64,000 bases of DNA from Phylloscopus collybita (GCA_027886175.1 JAJNNQ010000003.1:4627501-4691500); one strand, 5' to 3'; positions 48,591 through 62,190 are shown, counted from the first letter of the stretch. Numbers and translations: made by a program. Notes: generated from the sequence alone by a model not told the origin.

Positions 48591-51500
48591 ATACTGCTCT
48601 ACTTATGTGCCTGTTCTCTGAATCATTTTCCCCTGATTTTATATCTCTATGTTCCCATGTTCCCCTGTTTACATTAAAAGCAACAGTTTCTGAATTGAAG
48701 TTCCTCTTAATGTTTTATTTTTAAATCAGGTTTCAAGAGGGGGTAGGAACTGTGCTAGTCATTGCATAATTTTGATTTTATCTGGTGTAAATCCCACTTC
48801 TGACTATCCCGTGCTTCCCACCGTGACACCAACTCAGCATTGCTCTCGTATCTCTGGATCCAGCATTGCTCCAACCTTCTCCCTTTATTTCTTTCCCCCT
48901 CTGTTTCAGTTAAATACATGCAAATATATAATCCTCAGAGCTACTGTTTGCTTCTTTCACAATATTCCATGTTCTTTCTCCTGTGAGTTTATTTTCCTTG
49001 TTAGCTTTAGTAAACACCTTTTTCTTCTTCATTGCTGCTCTGACTGTATATGACCCCATACAGAGAAGGCACAACAAAATCTCTTTCTAGAACACACATA
49101 TCTTTCTACAGCTGCATTTTTCCCTATATTCTTTTTTTTTGCTTGGTGCTAGCTCTGTGTTTCCCAGTTACACTCTGCATCTAAAACAATCTGTCAGCTT
49201 ACATGTGCCTATAAGTAGTGGGAGTATTAGTTTTGAATATTTTCATTTAAACTCTAGCTTTGTTCCCTCACACTGTTAAAATGCTCAGAATTAGCTCATG
49301 ACTTTAATATTTTATTATGACAGGAATGAGCTTCTTTGCATGTTTTTGCAATATTCCACTTTCCAGGTTCCTCACACCTTTGTTCATACTATTGGAAAGT
49401 TACTCTTGTGAAGTGAAAATGCTTTCTTGAATGTTACCTGAACGTCAGAATCTGACCCAGGCAATGCTGAATTTGACACAAATCCAAACACTGAACCAGT
49501 CCTTCATCAAGTGAAGTAAAACCATCATCATTACAAATGCTTTCATTAAAGACAGGAGGTTTTTTCCTTCCAAAGGCTACAACTGATTCAAGGAAACCAT
49601 AAATCCTGTGGCTCTCCTGACACTGCAGGTCAGTCTAGATGATCAGAATAGTTTCTTCTGCTATTCATGCTGAAAAACTTACAAATATCTAGACAAACTG
49701 CAATTGCATCTGGTAGAGAGATGGTCAAACAAGATAAGGGAGTGGTTTTGCTTCTGCTCTTAAATGCTCCAAATTCGCCTACAGTCAAAGATCTCACCCA
49801 GAGATCAATAATGCAGCTTCTTTCACTTGTTTCTTTTTTTATCTGAGCTGTGTTATAACTTTCAAACCTTTCCTGTTCAACATTTTCTTAGAAAACTGCA
49901 CTCAATCCTGCTGGTGATGGAAACCCAGTGTTCTACCAATGATTATTTTTGCTTTAGTGTCTCCCCAGCTTGTGACTCCTGTAAATCAGGAGTTGGCTCA
50001 CTCAGTGGAGTTTGGAGAGCCAGAGGCAGCTGCCAGACCTTGCTCCTTCCCTTGCTCAGCAGTGAGTGCTTCTGCTGAAGTCCTCATGCTGGGGCTGTGG
50101 GTTTTAGCAGCCAGGATGGCTCTGTCCCCTCCAGCCACCACCCTGACTCCCACAAAGCTGCACACACTCTCTCACTGGGAGCCCAGGGGCAGAGAGGCCA
50201 CAGGAAAGAAGATTTTTATGTGGTGACCCATTGGATGGATTGCAATAGGAAAAAAAAAAAAAGGGTTTTAATGAGTCATGAAACTTCTAACACACCATGA
50301 GGTGGAAAAACCCACTGGACACACCATGGCACCATACAACACAGGGAAGAAGAACATAGGATGGAGCAGATCCCATCCTCCAACACAAGGCCCATGAAGA
50401 AAGGTTTTATTTTTCCTGCTGCAAATCCATCAGGAAGCATAAAGCTAGTCTCAAAAAAGTAATTTTCCTATTTGCCAAGCACACATGCAAAAAAGGCAAT
50501 CAGAAACACTGAGCACTGCCTTTCCAGAGTTTTGACCAAACTCAAGGCTGCCATCAGCCCCAGTTCCCTGCATTCTGCTCCCAGTTTGCTCAGGCTCTCC
50601 ACTAAAACCAGTACCGTAATTCTCTATTCTTCTTTTTTTCCCCCCAACTTCCAGTTGTTTTGCACAGTTCAAGCAAAACATGTGAAACCAGGCTTTGCCA
50701 TAGGGTGAAAACTGAAAAAGGAAGAACAAGTGAAAAATAAAATCCACAAAACAATTAAAGAAAGACAGAACCTGACATGAGAAGCCACAGCAGAGTCCAG
50801 CTGATCATTTCTATTTGGACTCACCAGCACAGGAGCTGCACAGCCCTCAGAAGAGCACGGCTGGGGGTATATTCTCACCTTCCTCTAATTTCATCCATTA
50901 ATTTGGGAAGAGCAGAGCATTACAAATCTTAGCATGCTTGGCAGATCAAAACACTCAAGTGTGCAGCACAGGATAAGTCACCTTCACGTGGTGAAACCTT
51001 TCTCAAGGCAAATAACTGGACACAGGTGGGGCTGGCATCAGCGTGTGGAGCAGAAGGGTAATTACCAATGTGAGTGAAATGCCCATTTGCCAGGCTAAGC
51101 CATCAGGTCCTCTTTAAGTAGAGGGAAGAGTTAAAGAAAAAACATTGTCAGTTCTTGCATTTCACCCAGTTTTTGCACCCCCTTAGCTGCCAATCGGTGC
51201 ACCACTGTAGATTTCTGAAAATTATTAACAAACACATGAACAACAGTAACAAACTGAGCAGCCAGTGGCACACAGCTTCAGAGGTGTTAGTCTTTATTAA
51301 ACCTTCAAATGAAAGTGGCCCTGGAGTGCCAGATTCCCATTTTACCCTTTGTCACACTTACTGAGGGAACATGAACCTGACCCAGAACCGGTTCTTCAGC
51401 AATTTAATTGTGAGGATCACGTACAGCAGCTGGTAACAGCAGCACAGCCAGAAATGGGACGCTTAGCTTTTACTTTATTTTTCTAACAGTCTTCGGTTTT

Positions 51501-52185
51501 TAACTTTCTGTCGGTCCCCAATGCATACCTGGATACCCAATTATTTCAGAGAGGCCAGGGAAAGGTCACTGCTGGAATTTTCTGGCTCTCCTGCATGTAG
51601 GTAGATGACATGAATTCGAGGGGGTTGGCATCTGCTCCACAGCCGTCAGTTTCCAGCTGAGGACACTGGAGCTTTCTGTGCTTGTAAAGGGGCTGGCATT
51701 TATTTGGGGGTCACACCACAATTCCTGGCATCTCTCCAGGCAGGTCCTTATGCAAATGACCAGCATTTACTTGGAATTTGCATTGATGTGTAACTGAAAA
51801 GCTTCTTTCCGAGGATGCCTGTTTCCAATTCTTTGGGTTCTCCCCATAACCAAATGTCTCCAGGCTGGTTTGGGGCACTGGAGGCTTCTGCTGGGTGTGA
51901 TTCAGAGCTGCATGTCAGTGTTTGGTATTGACTTAATGAGTGAGCAAACTGCCCATCCCAGCTCCAAACACCCTTATCTCCTGGCAGCGCTGTTCCTCCC
52001 TCATTTAAAGCAAAACTACGCTTTGGAGTCAGGAATGAAATCAAGCCAACCAGCCAGAGGACAACTTCACATCACTTTCTCCTGCTCTCTGGGGAATCCC
52101 CAAAATTAACCATGCCATCAACGAGTACCCCCCTGAGCCAGCCCCAGCAAAGTCCTGCTCCAACCAGCCAGCACTTACCTGGATC
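48591..52185. other. Intergenic sequence without a recognised gene
   Basis: AT-rich to about 49,900. No exon or transposon was recognised. Confidence 0.5.
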
Positions 52186-52329
52186 TGAACTGAATTGCCT
52201 CCAACGCCTCCAGGAATGATGCGAGTGCCGTGCTTGGGCATTCATCTGAGGGAAACCCTGAGATCCCAGCACTGTGCTGTGGATGGAGCTGTCTCTGGAG
52301 CCCTTCAGAGAGGACTTGTGAGGAAGCCC

Positions 52330-52480
52330 TGCTGCTCTGGGACGCAGATGCCCCACGAGGGGGTGAAGTGGAGAGATAAGCGGGTGAGGACACGCCAGCA
52401 GCGGCGCGGGATCGCCCGGCGCAGCTCCAGCTCTGAGGCGCTTCCTCTTTCCAACGTCACTCTGGTGTTACACGGAAGGA
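52330..52480. promoter_or_regulatory. Small CpG-rich patch, possible promoter
   Basis: About a dozen CpGs lie within 150 bases in otherwise CpG-poor DNA. There is a CRE-like TGACGT on the minus strand (52,454-52,459) and ETS-like GGAA cores on both sides (near 52,441 and 52,473). On the minus strand a strong donor CCAG/GTAAGT follows at 52,178-52,173. On the plus strand a donor CGG/GTGAGG sits at 52,384. Either strand, or both, could start a transcript here: an upstream PLD1 leader exon on minus, or the unidentified gene on plus. Confidence 0.3.
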
Positions 52481-54442
52481 CCAAACAGCAAGTGGTTCAT
52501 GGCCTTTTTCTTCTTCTTTTATGATAAGTAGTTCAATTCTTATTGTTTTAAATGGAGGAAGAAGTGTCTTTTTATCTCGGAGAAAAAAATTGTATCATAT
52601 TCCTGCACCTAAGCTCACTAAGTGGAAAGGAAATATCTCCCGCAGCTTCCGGAAAACCAGGCAAAGCTAGGACCCTGGCCAGCCAATCTTCATCATTTTT
52701 GGTAGATCTGTGCTGTGAGGACACTCACACTACTTTAAAAATGGGTGAATAGAGGCAGGCAAGCGAGGGACTGCACATTGAAGGCGGAGGAAAAGGTGCT
52801 TCAGGATTGCAAGTGCTGGCTCAAACACCCAGCCCAGGAGCAGCATGCTCCTCTGGTATGAAACCACAGGGGTATTTAAATTTGCTGAAATACCTTGGCA
52901 GGATGGCTCTGCTTTTCTTCTGCTGCCTCTGGTGCCTGCCTGGTCCCAGGGGAGCCAGGTGCTCGCAGCATCTGCTCCCACAGGACACAGCCAGTGCCAG
53001 GAGGCTTCCTAGGAACAAACTGAGGAGGGTGCACACTCCACAATCACTGAGCAAGACAGTTGTGGCATATTTAAGTGTCCAAATACTGATTTTTGTGCAA
53101 AAAGGTGGCAAGTGGGGATATTTCTTATAAACTCTTCAGTTTATAGACTCAACAATCTACGTGTTGGGAAGGTTGTCTCATCTTTATTCTGAATGGCTTT
53201 TCCATTTCCTTTTTCTTTTGATGGCCTGAACCCACAGAGCAAAGCTCTCCTTAAGCTTCAGTAAGGATGAAAAGGGATGCTGAGATCCCCTGGGAGAGTT
53301 CTAAGTGAAAAACCACCTGGAAACAGAATAGTGGGGGGAAAAAAAAAAAAAAAAGGTGAGTGTTAGGTTTATGGTATTCAGGTTGGTATTTATAATAGTG
53401 GTAATATATAGTGACTGTTTGAAGGTCAGTATTTGTTTCAGCAAATTTGCTATCAGTGAGCAGCTGAGTCATCCTGCCTCGTGCACACGGGGAGAAGCGT
53501 CCTCATGAAACACCACAGCTGACTTTTTCATGTTTTCACCCCAAATCCCACAGCATTTTTGAAGCACTGAACACACGATGCTGCTCATTACCCAGCTCCT
53601 CTGGCTTGCTGAAAACCCAGCCTGGCCTTTCTGCACTGCAAACACCAGCCTGGCACCTTTTAACCTGCCAGTGACACACTCTGGAGCCACAAGGAGCTTC
53701 CCAAAAATCAGCAAAGTCTTGAGCTTTCAATCTTTTGAAAAGCAGACTTCAGAAGGATGTTGTAAAAGGAAAACCTTTGCCTTCTGATTGCAAAAACACC
53801 AGGGATTCCTTCAGGAGATTACAGCCCCTCATTCGAATAGGGTTGTTTAGGGTGGTACCAGTATTAATGACTTTGCTGATGGGGACGGCATTCACACAAT
53901 GATAGTCTGGGCAAAGGCTGGTTTTAATTAGGGACACTAAGAGTCATTAAGTGACCAAGTACGGTACTGAGTCACGTTACATGGAACAGTACAGAGATTG
54001 CTTAGGGCCATGGAGTTCAGTCCTTCCTTTAAAAACTTCTCCTAAGACTGTTCCCCTGGGAGGAGGAAGCCGGTGGTGTTTGGCATCACCGTTCCAGCAA
54101 GGAACCACAAACGTGTCTGATCAGAGGCTACAGAGGAAGATTCTGTGGTCTCTTAGAAACAGACATGCTGAAATATTATTTCAGTGGAGACACACAGCTG
54201 AGGAGGGCATTTCTAACATTCTCACGCAGTCCCAAAACCACTTCATTTAACACCAGCCAGCTCTTTAATCACCACTTTTGCTTGGGATGTTGTAGTTCTA
54301 TGAAAGTGGAAGCAGTGCTCTCAGGCATTGACCTCAGATGCTCTCCCCTAACTCTGCACAGAGCTATGACCAGGTAGGAGCTGTGCTGAGAAGGATGCTT
54401 TGCCCCCTACAACATTCCCCTCCTGCTCCCAGTTTGTTGCAG

Positions 54443-54594
54443 GAAGGCTCATCCCTTCCTCACTCATGGGAGGAGGGAGCCATTGGAAAGATGCAACAGA
54501 CCCAGCAAACCTTGGTTCTTGGTTTGGAGGAAGATAAATTGTCTTCTGGGAACTGCAGTCCCAGGAAACACGAATTTGCAGCCTTCCTGAGAAG
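54443..54594 (+). CDS. Candidate exon 1 of 4, unidentified plus-strand gene
   Basis: The segment is bounded by an acceptor tract ending TTTGTTGCAG and a donor AGAAG/GTGAGC. The frame is open for 50 codons plus two bases and reads MQQTQQTLVLGLEEDKLSSG in its middle and HEFAAFLR at the end. It begins on a codon boundary and leaves two bases, matching the next candidate. No homologue is recognised. An upstream exon with a start codon is needed and was not placed. It could be a chance open frame. Confidence 0.3.
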
Positions 54595-56683
54595 GTGAGC
54601 CAGGAAAGCTGGCAGCCTGCAACTGTTTCCGTAGCCCCAGTGCAAGGGAAAATGTGTTGAAATTGAGGGAAATTTTTACAGGCAACTCTGCTTGGAAATT
54701 AGCAAGCTCCAGTAGGAAAACTTGAACATGTTTAGGAGAAGTAGATACCAAGAAAGAAACTCTTTCTGCCATGATGAGAATTGGAAAAGGGTGGTATTTC
54801 TTGGAGTCTTCTAGTCATAGGGAAACTAGACTTGGGGATCCATGGGAGGTTTGAAGGCTGCTTGAGGAGAGAGCATTGGCTGGCCAGAGAGCCAGGCACA
54901 GCTGGGCCCTTATGGCTTAACAGGCATGAAAATACTCTGCCAGAGTTGAAGAAAATAGGTTTGCAAAACGGAGATGGGAAGTTTGGACCCCAATCTGCAT
55001 TAGCCTGGCAGAGGAGAAGAGCTGCTCTTCCTGCTGCTTTTGCCTGGGGATGAGGTGCAAAGGCAGAGCAGAAATACGGACACAGCTGGAAGAAGAACCC
55101 GTTGGTGTGAAGGAAGAGGTACTGACAGCAAGTGCACAGCGGTTGTTTGTGGTTTCCAGAAGCCACCGCAGTGTTTGCAGGCTGAGAGAGGCAGAGGAAG
55201 TGTTTCTATGGACAGCTGAAGAACTGAACCCAGCACAGGCATCAGGCTGCTAAATCAGAGCGCGAACACTGCGCGTGCCCACAGCTTCAAATGCTGTTAT
55301 AGGGAAAGTAATTTATATTCCTTTTTCTGGAAAGGACTATTATGTCCTTGTTTATGAGAAGAAATGCTGTCCTCTGGCTATGCAAAATTCTGCACAGCAT
55401 GTTCTGTGGAAAGCCTAAATGCATTACCCAAAAGTCCTGGAGCCCACTGGGAGGTCCACCACCTTCCATCACCCCGCTCAAGCCCTCTTGCACAGCCAGC
55501 AGCCCTGCACACTGTCCCCCTTGGGGCTGTGTCTGGCCTTGGCTCGGTGCTCTACGTGTCCCAGGGGCCCAGGCTGTTGCTAGAAAGTCATATTTATGTA
55601 CAAACAACGCAGCTGGGGAGGGCTTGGTTTCAGTATTGACAGTGGCTCACGTGTGGCTGCTGCAGCACATCCTCTGCAGCCTCTCTGAGCTGGGTTAGAG
55701 GGCTTGGGTTGAAAAACTGCCATTACTTATCCTGCTCTGGTGGTTTGGGGTGCAGCATCAATGGGAGTGCTGCACTCACCAGCTGAACACTAAATAACTG
55801 GAAATAATAACCAGTGAAGACATTTATTAGCTGAGTGAGGCCCTAGGACAATAAAGGAAGCTTGATGGTAGCTCATTCATTACCATCTGCACATATTGGC
55901 AGTAAAGCTGACACCAGCAGTCAGAACCACAGGCCTACAAAGATCTCTTAACATTATTTTCCACTTTTACAAATTTAATTAGCTCTTTCCCCCTCAAGCA
56001 GCACAATACAAAAATATTTTTTTCCAGGTAATGTAGCCATTTTCTAGGTAAAGAAGTGCAGAGAACACTGAAGCAGAAAAACCTATATTACAACTGTTAT
56101 TCTCATTTTCTACGTGGACATTTTGACATTCATTTCTTCTCTGAAAGGAACAGTCTTTTTGTTCAGTGTCATAACTCATGGGCCTCTAAACTAGAATGCT
56201 GATGGATGGAGTCTCAAAAGGTGGAATTTAATCTGATTTCCCACATCTTTCTCTGGCTCTACTAGGCTGCTGTAAGTTTAGACAGGAATAGTCATAATTT
56301 CTGTTTCAAGAGTAAGGCGTGGTGATCTCTGGTTCTCCCTCCCCACAGCTGGCAGTTTCACGGGGCTCTTGCAGTTTTGGGAGGGGACATTTTGCATTGT
56401 AGGAGAGAACTGAGCAGAACTGTAAGAAAATCTTATCAGAATAAGATAACACCTCACAACCCCAAGGCACCTCCCTGACAGAACTCAGGGGGTTCATTCT
56501 CCAGTAATCAGTGCTGGCTTGAGCAGCCTGGTCCAGCTGCAGTTGACATGACAGCTTTGGGACAGCTGTAGCCAACCCCAGGCTGTTCCCAGATAACAAA
56601 CAGATAGCAGTGTGCTGCTGGAGCCCTCATTCAAGGTCTGGGTTTAGCCAGCAGTTGATGTTGGTGTGTGTTGATTCCTGCAG

Positions 56684-56806
56684 GAGGACAATCTTTGTGC
56701 CGCTAAGGCAGATTTTGGTTCCCAGAACAACCTGGTACAACAGTCTTTTTGTTAATTATGCTGTCCAAACTGAACCTTGTGGACATGATTTTCTGCTATT
56801 AGAAAG
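56684..56806 (+). CDS. Candidate exon 2 of 4, unidentified plus-strand gene
   Basis: It follows the acceptor GATTCCTGCAG and ends at the donor GAAAG/GTAATC. At 123 bases it keeps phase. In the frame set by the previous candidate it reads TIFVPLRQILVPRTTWYNSL and then FVNYAVQTEPCGHDFLLLE without a stop, while the other two frames carry early stops. The composition is mixed hydrophobic and polar with no clear membrane segment. The family is unknown. Confidence 0.35.
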
Positions 56807-57426
56807 GTAATCACACCAGCACACAAATGACAAGATTGAGTCAAGACTCAGCTATTGTAGCAGCAATTCATCCTGTCTTTCCCAGAAGGAAAATGATTCA
56901 CACATCCCATGACACCATCCCACCGTGCAGTTTTCCTGGGATCCTGGATTTCCTAATAGTGTGACGTCTGATCCCAGTTTGTGGTGAATAAAGTGATGTT
57001 AACTGACCAGTTACTCAGTCTGTCATCTCAGGGGCAGCATTACACCTTCCCCTGAAACGGTGTAATATCTTATGCACAAAACAAACCTTAGGCTCAGTAA
57101 GCCTTACCAGCCTCACTTCTGAGCCTTACAGAAGCCTTACTAGGATTTGGGAAAACCAGCAAGAAGAGAGGGTACCAACCTTTCACCCATAACAAGCTTT
57201 CAAAGATGAATATTCCTATTACAGCACACCCTGGGGGAATGTGTTATGGCTTCCCCAGCAATACAGAATGCACTTCTGCCAGCAGATCTCTTTTTGATAC
57301 CTAGGGGCCTGGAAACCCTGCTCATCTCTGCTGTCCCCTCACCAGGCTGCATTTGGGAAGGAATCATTCCTGTATTTAAACTGAAAGCATGGCCATGGGA
57401 CAAGGGGGAACAGTTTTAAACCACTT

Positions 57427-57665
57427 TAAACCTCTTTAAAAAGAGGAGAGATTTAGACTATGTATTAGAAAAAGGTTCTTTGTGAGGATGGTGAGGTCCA
57501 GGCACACGTTGCCCAGAGGAGCTGTGCCTGCCCCATCCCTGGAAGTGTCCAGGGACGGGTTGGAGGGCACTTGGAGCAGCCTGGGACAGTGGAGGTTGTC
57601 CCTGTCTGTGGTTGGAAGGAGATGATCTTTAGGATCCCTTTCAACCCAAACCATTCCATGATATC
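57427..57665 (+). mobile_element. CR1-type LINE 3' fragment, sense on plus strand
   Basis: The CR1 body gtgaggtccaggcacacgtt, then gcccagaggagctgtgcctg, ctggaagtgtccagg and gcagcctgggacagtgg, runs into gatctttaggatccctttca, acccaaaccattcc and a terminal atgat. The overlapping minus-strand frames (125 and 169 codons) are antisense to it. Confidence 0.88.
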
Positions 57666-60600
57666 CAGAGTGGGCAGGGCCAAGCAACAGGACACCCACC
57701 AGCACCTCATCCCACGCTGCATCACCTCCACCCTGGGGACAGCCCCGCTTTGCCTTCCAGCCGTGCAGGGATGGAGAGCACACGTTTGCTTTACACAGTG
57801 AAAGAACAACCAAAAGGCTCCAGCTCTGCCTTTCTTCGACAGAAGGGCAGCCAGAGAACTGCCCTCTCCCACGAGCCTGGTGCTCAGCCTATGAGATAAT
57901 ACAGGCTGGCCTTTTCTTTGCAGCTGTATTGTTTTAGTGCTTGGAAAATAGCAGCAGGCTGAGCAATGAGTCATCTGTCACTAGATGGGGTTAAAGTAAT
58001 TTCCGTTTTCTGTTGCCATGGGGAAATCAACGTCCTAAGATTTGTCCTTTCTCCCACTCAAAACACGTGGGAGTAGAAAGCCTGAAACTCAGCAGGACTA
58101 AACTTTTTTTTTTAATTTTTTTTTTTAGTTTTTTTTTTTTGTCCCCTTATAAACAAACTTCCCTCCGTGGCCTTGCAGCTGTCAGTCTGTTCCTGGAATC
58201 GTTCGGTTAACAATGTCATTCCCCTTGGATTGCAAAAAATCCAGAAGCAGAGTTAAGTAAATATTTGACATTCATATAGGAGTTGCTTCATGTTATCATT
58301 TGAAGAGTCTCTTGTTCTTGTAAAGTCTTACATCTGCATTCGAGGGGGAATTATAAACTTGATATTATCCAAATAAAGTTGAAACTTCGAAGGAAAAGTA
58401 AATTAAAGGAACCACTTCCCCCAGCATATAGTGTCAGGATATAGTGACTAACAGAAACAGGAAAGAGGAAATTGCAGTAAATACCATTTAAAAACCTTGC
58501 TAATGTATAGTTTATATGAGTAGCAGCACAGCAACATCTAGTGTTGATCAGGAATATAGCTGGAAGTTATCACATGCTTTGTTAATACACGTTTGGTATT
58601 TCGAAGAAATTAAGTCTTTCCTGGACCATGACACCACTGCCCAGCCTCAGCTCCTTCTCCTCTGTGCTCCTTACTGTGTCAGCTCCATGTCAGTGCCTGG
58701 GTTAGCTCTGCAGAAGTGCAGTCACCTGGGAATGCTCCCAGTCTGCCTGGATCATCAGGAGAATCACTGGGCTTCTACTTAAGCACCGACTCAACAAAGC
58801 CACAGATTTAAATGCAATTCAGCACAACAGAGGCCAAAACTTTCAGCACTTGAACTGAAATTAAGAAAGCAAATCCTACCTCAGAGCTGATCCCTTTACC
58901 AGGAAACACTGGTGTCAAACTGGCAGAGGACTCAAAGTTATTCCCTTCCCTAGAAATGAGTGTGCAAGTCTAAAGGTGCCACTGTAAAGTGGTGCCTTAG
59001 AATAGGCCCTGCTTTCACCCTCCCGTATTTCCCCAGAAATGCAGGGATTACAGTTTAAGACAATCTATAAAAAAGAATTGATTGAGGTGCATATCTCATG
59101 CAGACACCTCTATTTAAAAGGCACCTGAGGTTCAAAGTTAAGTTCCTGCTACTTAACTCTTCTGTAGGAGGTATACATTATGAATGAGCATTTGTTTAAG
59201 TTTTGATTACTTAAATTAACTAAACTAATCAAGTCTAACTTAACATTAGTTTATTTTTTTTAGTTTAATTTTAATTTTTAATGACTTTGTTAAACTCTCA
59301 GAGATTTGTTTTTTCATATAAGCAAACCTTTACATCAGGATTCACTGTGGACTATTTAAATGCAATAATTTGTCTACTTAGACTACACCTCCTACTACAT
59401 GAAGTTTGCTTCATCTTCAGTAAGATAATGTCCTTTAGGTTTTCTCAAACAAAACAAAATTAATGACTGGCTGCTTTCCAAGTCCAGCTGTCTTGCAACC
59501 CCCTGTGAACAGATTTTTTGCCACATTTAAGTTTATTACATGATCTAATTAGCGTGACTGTGTAGGTGCATGGAATGCACTGGAGGAGAGGAAAAAATAC
59601 AAGTGTACAAAATTCTATTATATAATTTGCTATGGGAACGTGATTATTACAGAGACCTGGATCACTCTCTGGATTCTTTTCAGCAGGATTTTGGGAGCAA
59701 GCAGTTAGGCAAGGAAAAAGAAAGAACATTCAAATCTATCACAGAGAATGGGGCCAAGAGCAGGAAAGTCTGACTATCACCTGACTTTTGTGGCTTAGAA
59801 ATACAATCACAGTTTTAAAAGGTATTAATTCTATAGTCGCATTTGTTGTTTTTGCCTCAAGAAAAAATAATTCAACAGAATTCAATGTCTGACTGGAAGT
59901 GAGGACTTCAAGTTTGTCAGCTATGCTGCGAGGTTCATTCAAAATCAGAATGAAATACAGCCTTATAATTAATAGCAAGAAAATACAGATTGTTACCCAC
60001 TCTGGCCCTGAAAAAGGCATCAGGGTGTCTATTTGAAACACACAGCCAGACCAGAGATCAGACCACTCTGCTTCATGTTATTAAGACATTCACACCATCC
60101 TAACAAAATTAAATGGGCAGCTCAGTAACATGAAGAAGTGAGATCAGACTCTCTTTCTTCCTCCTGCATGCATGAAATGACATTTTAAAGTGATGTGTGA
60201 TCCTTCAGAGCCTGTAAAGGGGGTCAGGCACCAAGCACATCTGGCATGCTGATCCTCTCATTCAGGGGCATGAAGTCATCCTCCAAGCTACATTGCTGAG
60301 TCAAGAATGTGCAATTTTCCATGTGTCACTTGACTTGACTTGCACACTGAACAGGCATTAATATTAATTTCATTGAAGATCAGGCACATTTGAGAAAATT
60401 GCAAGCCCTGCTAATTGTGTTTTAATTTAATTAGAAATAAAACAGTGCTTGGCAAAGGGGGCTGGTGTTATTTGAACAAACAGGCTCCACACAGCCCTCT
60501 GCACTCCACCATAAATCAGCTCAGGGCTGGATTCCTCCTGACGGGGTCAATTTGCTATAAAGGGATCTTCAGAAGTGTGAGTTTAATTACAAAATTCCTA

Positions 60601-62190
60601 CTGAATTTGTCACCCTGCTGTCCCCAGCATGCAGAGGGGGCATTGTCATCTCAGCAGCCCGAGGTGCCACTGCTGTGCACACAGGCTTGGCCTGAAGCAC
60701 AATCATCCCATTCCAGTCTGCTTTAGGAGAAACAGGATATGCTCTGGGGCACGTGGCTGTGCCCAGTGTCACCCTGGCTGATGGCAGCATCCAGCTGCAG
60801 CTGACAGGTCTGAAATGAGTTTGAGGATAGGATTGCAGATGATAAAGCACACAATTGCTTTGGCTCTTGCAATCAAAGTATTTGCTGTGCAGGTAGGGAG
60901 AAACAGTGCTCCAGCAATGGGAGGTGCCCTGCTCTAATCCCTCTAAAACCAAAGGTCTTTCCTTGTGCCCAGGAACAGATCCTCAGAGTGATCTCTCACC
61001 TTCAGAGCATCTCTCAAGGGTCTCAGAGCCCTTATCTTTCGTATTTGGGTCACCAAAAGGCAGCAGCAGCATCAGATGTATGATTCATTTGATTTCAAAC
61101 TACCAGCTAGAGCCTCTTCCCTCTAGGTCAACTTCTTACACACACATTGCATCAATAACAACTGTCCCAGGGGAAGGTGGTCCCGTGCAGGAGGACACAT
61201 CCCTGTCCTGCAGAGGCTGGATTCATGCTGGCTGTGATGGGCAGATCAGTGCTGGGAACAACCACCCCAGCTGCTGTCAGCAAGTCCTGTCTCTCTGCAC
61301 TGGGAAGCAGTCTCTCCTCTTGGGGAGGTTAAAGAGCAATTCAGAAATCACAGGACGAGCTTTCTGCAGCTGAAAGGGAAGAGCAGCACATTTAGGAAAA
61401 AAAAAACACCAAGAAACCAAAACATTCCTGGGGGTGAAGGAGCCTTATTTACCAGAGTGTAAAACCTTCTGTTTCTGTAGGAACATCTGAAGACAAACAG
61501 AATAGTGCTTGTGGTGCCAGGTAAACAGCTCTTGCATGCCATGGCTACGGTCTCTAAGGAGCTGCTGTTTATTATGAGCCATCCCTGCCTCAGTGTTAGT
61601 GACAAACCCTCCCTGCAAATCCAGCAGGGAGAGGCTCACAAGGAAGGGAAGAGCTTGTATGGAGTTGCCAGAGGGATACTTATTGCCTTTGGGATGATAA
61701 GCCCTTTTTTATTTTTCCCTGAATTTTTGCTTTTTCCCCTCTGTTTTTTTCATATAAGCCCTGATTCTTTGAATGGAGTCTCACCAGACCCATTTAGAAT
61801 GGACCTTTGGTAGGCAGAACAAAAGTGTTATCAGAGTAAAGATGTTAGTGATCCTACAGAGGCATTAAAAAATCAACTGTGGCTGAATTATTTATTTTCT
61901 ACTTTCTATGAACTGTATTTAAACAGAAAAATGCTTGGAATTACATGAAACTAAAGTAAGAGGTTCCCTGGAGGCTCTTGAAAAGATTTAAATTTGCAGT
62001 AAATATTGGCAGATTGATTATTATCATGACCTGCTGATTTTTAATTTCCCTTCTCACAGAACCCCCAAACTTTCTCTTTCTTACCCTGGTTTGGATTGTT
62101 AAAAGGGGATAAATGTCAATTAGGATCCCCCAGGTTGTGCTGGTTGTTAATGTGAGAATTGTTCAGTGCTTTTCTTTGGTCCTTGCCTAG
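57666..62190. other. Region between candidate exons, nothing firm
   Basis: A T-rich tract lies at 58,105-58,140 and AT-rich DNA at 59,200-59,300. If the candidate plus-strand gene is real this is one of its introns. No other compatible exon was found. Confidence 0.5.

Noticed and set aside
57436..57974. Minus-strand open frames of 125 and 169 codons
   Set aside because: They are antisense to a CR1 LINE fragment and continue into unrelated flank.
59680..59780. Acceptor-like GATTCTTTTCAG at about 59,685-59,696 followed by open frames
   Set aside because: There is no usable GT donor before the stops, and the phase is incompatible with the neighbouring candidate exons.
59739..60041. 100-codon minus-strand frame with a hydrophobic stretch (ICIFLLLIIRLYFILIL)
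   Set aside because: The DNA is AT-rich, which favours Ile, Leu and Phe codons. There is no convincing splice site or homologue.
61481..61520. A 40-base exon-like segment with TTTCTGTAG acceptor and CCAG/GTAAAC donor
   Set aside because: It is not a multiple of three and gives a stop in the frame of the candidate plus-strand gene. It was kept only as part of an alternative chain mentioned in the findings.
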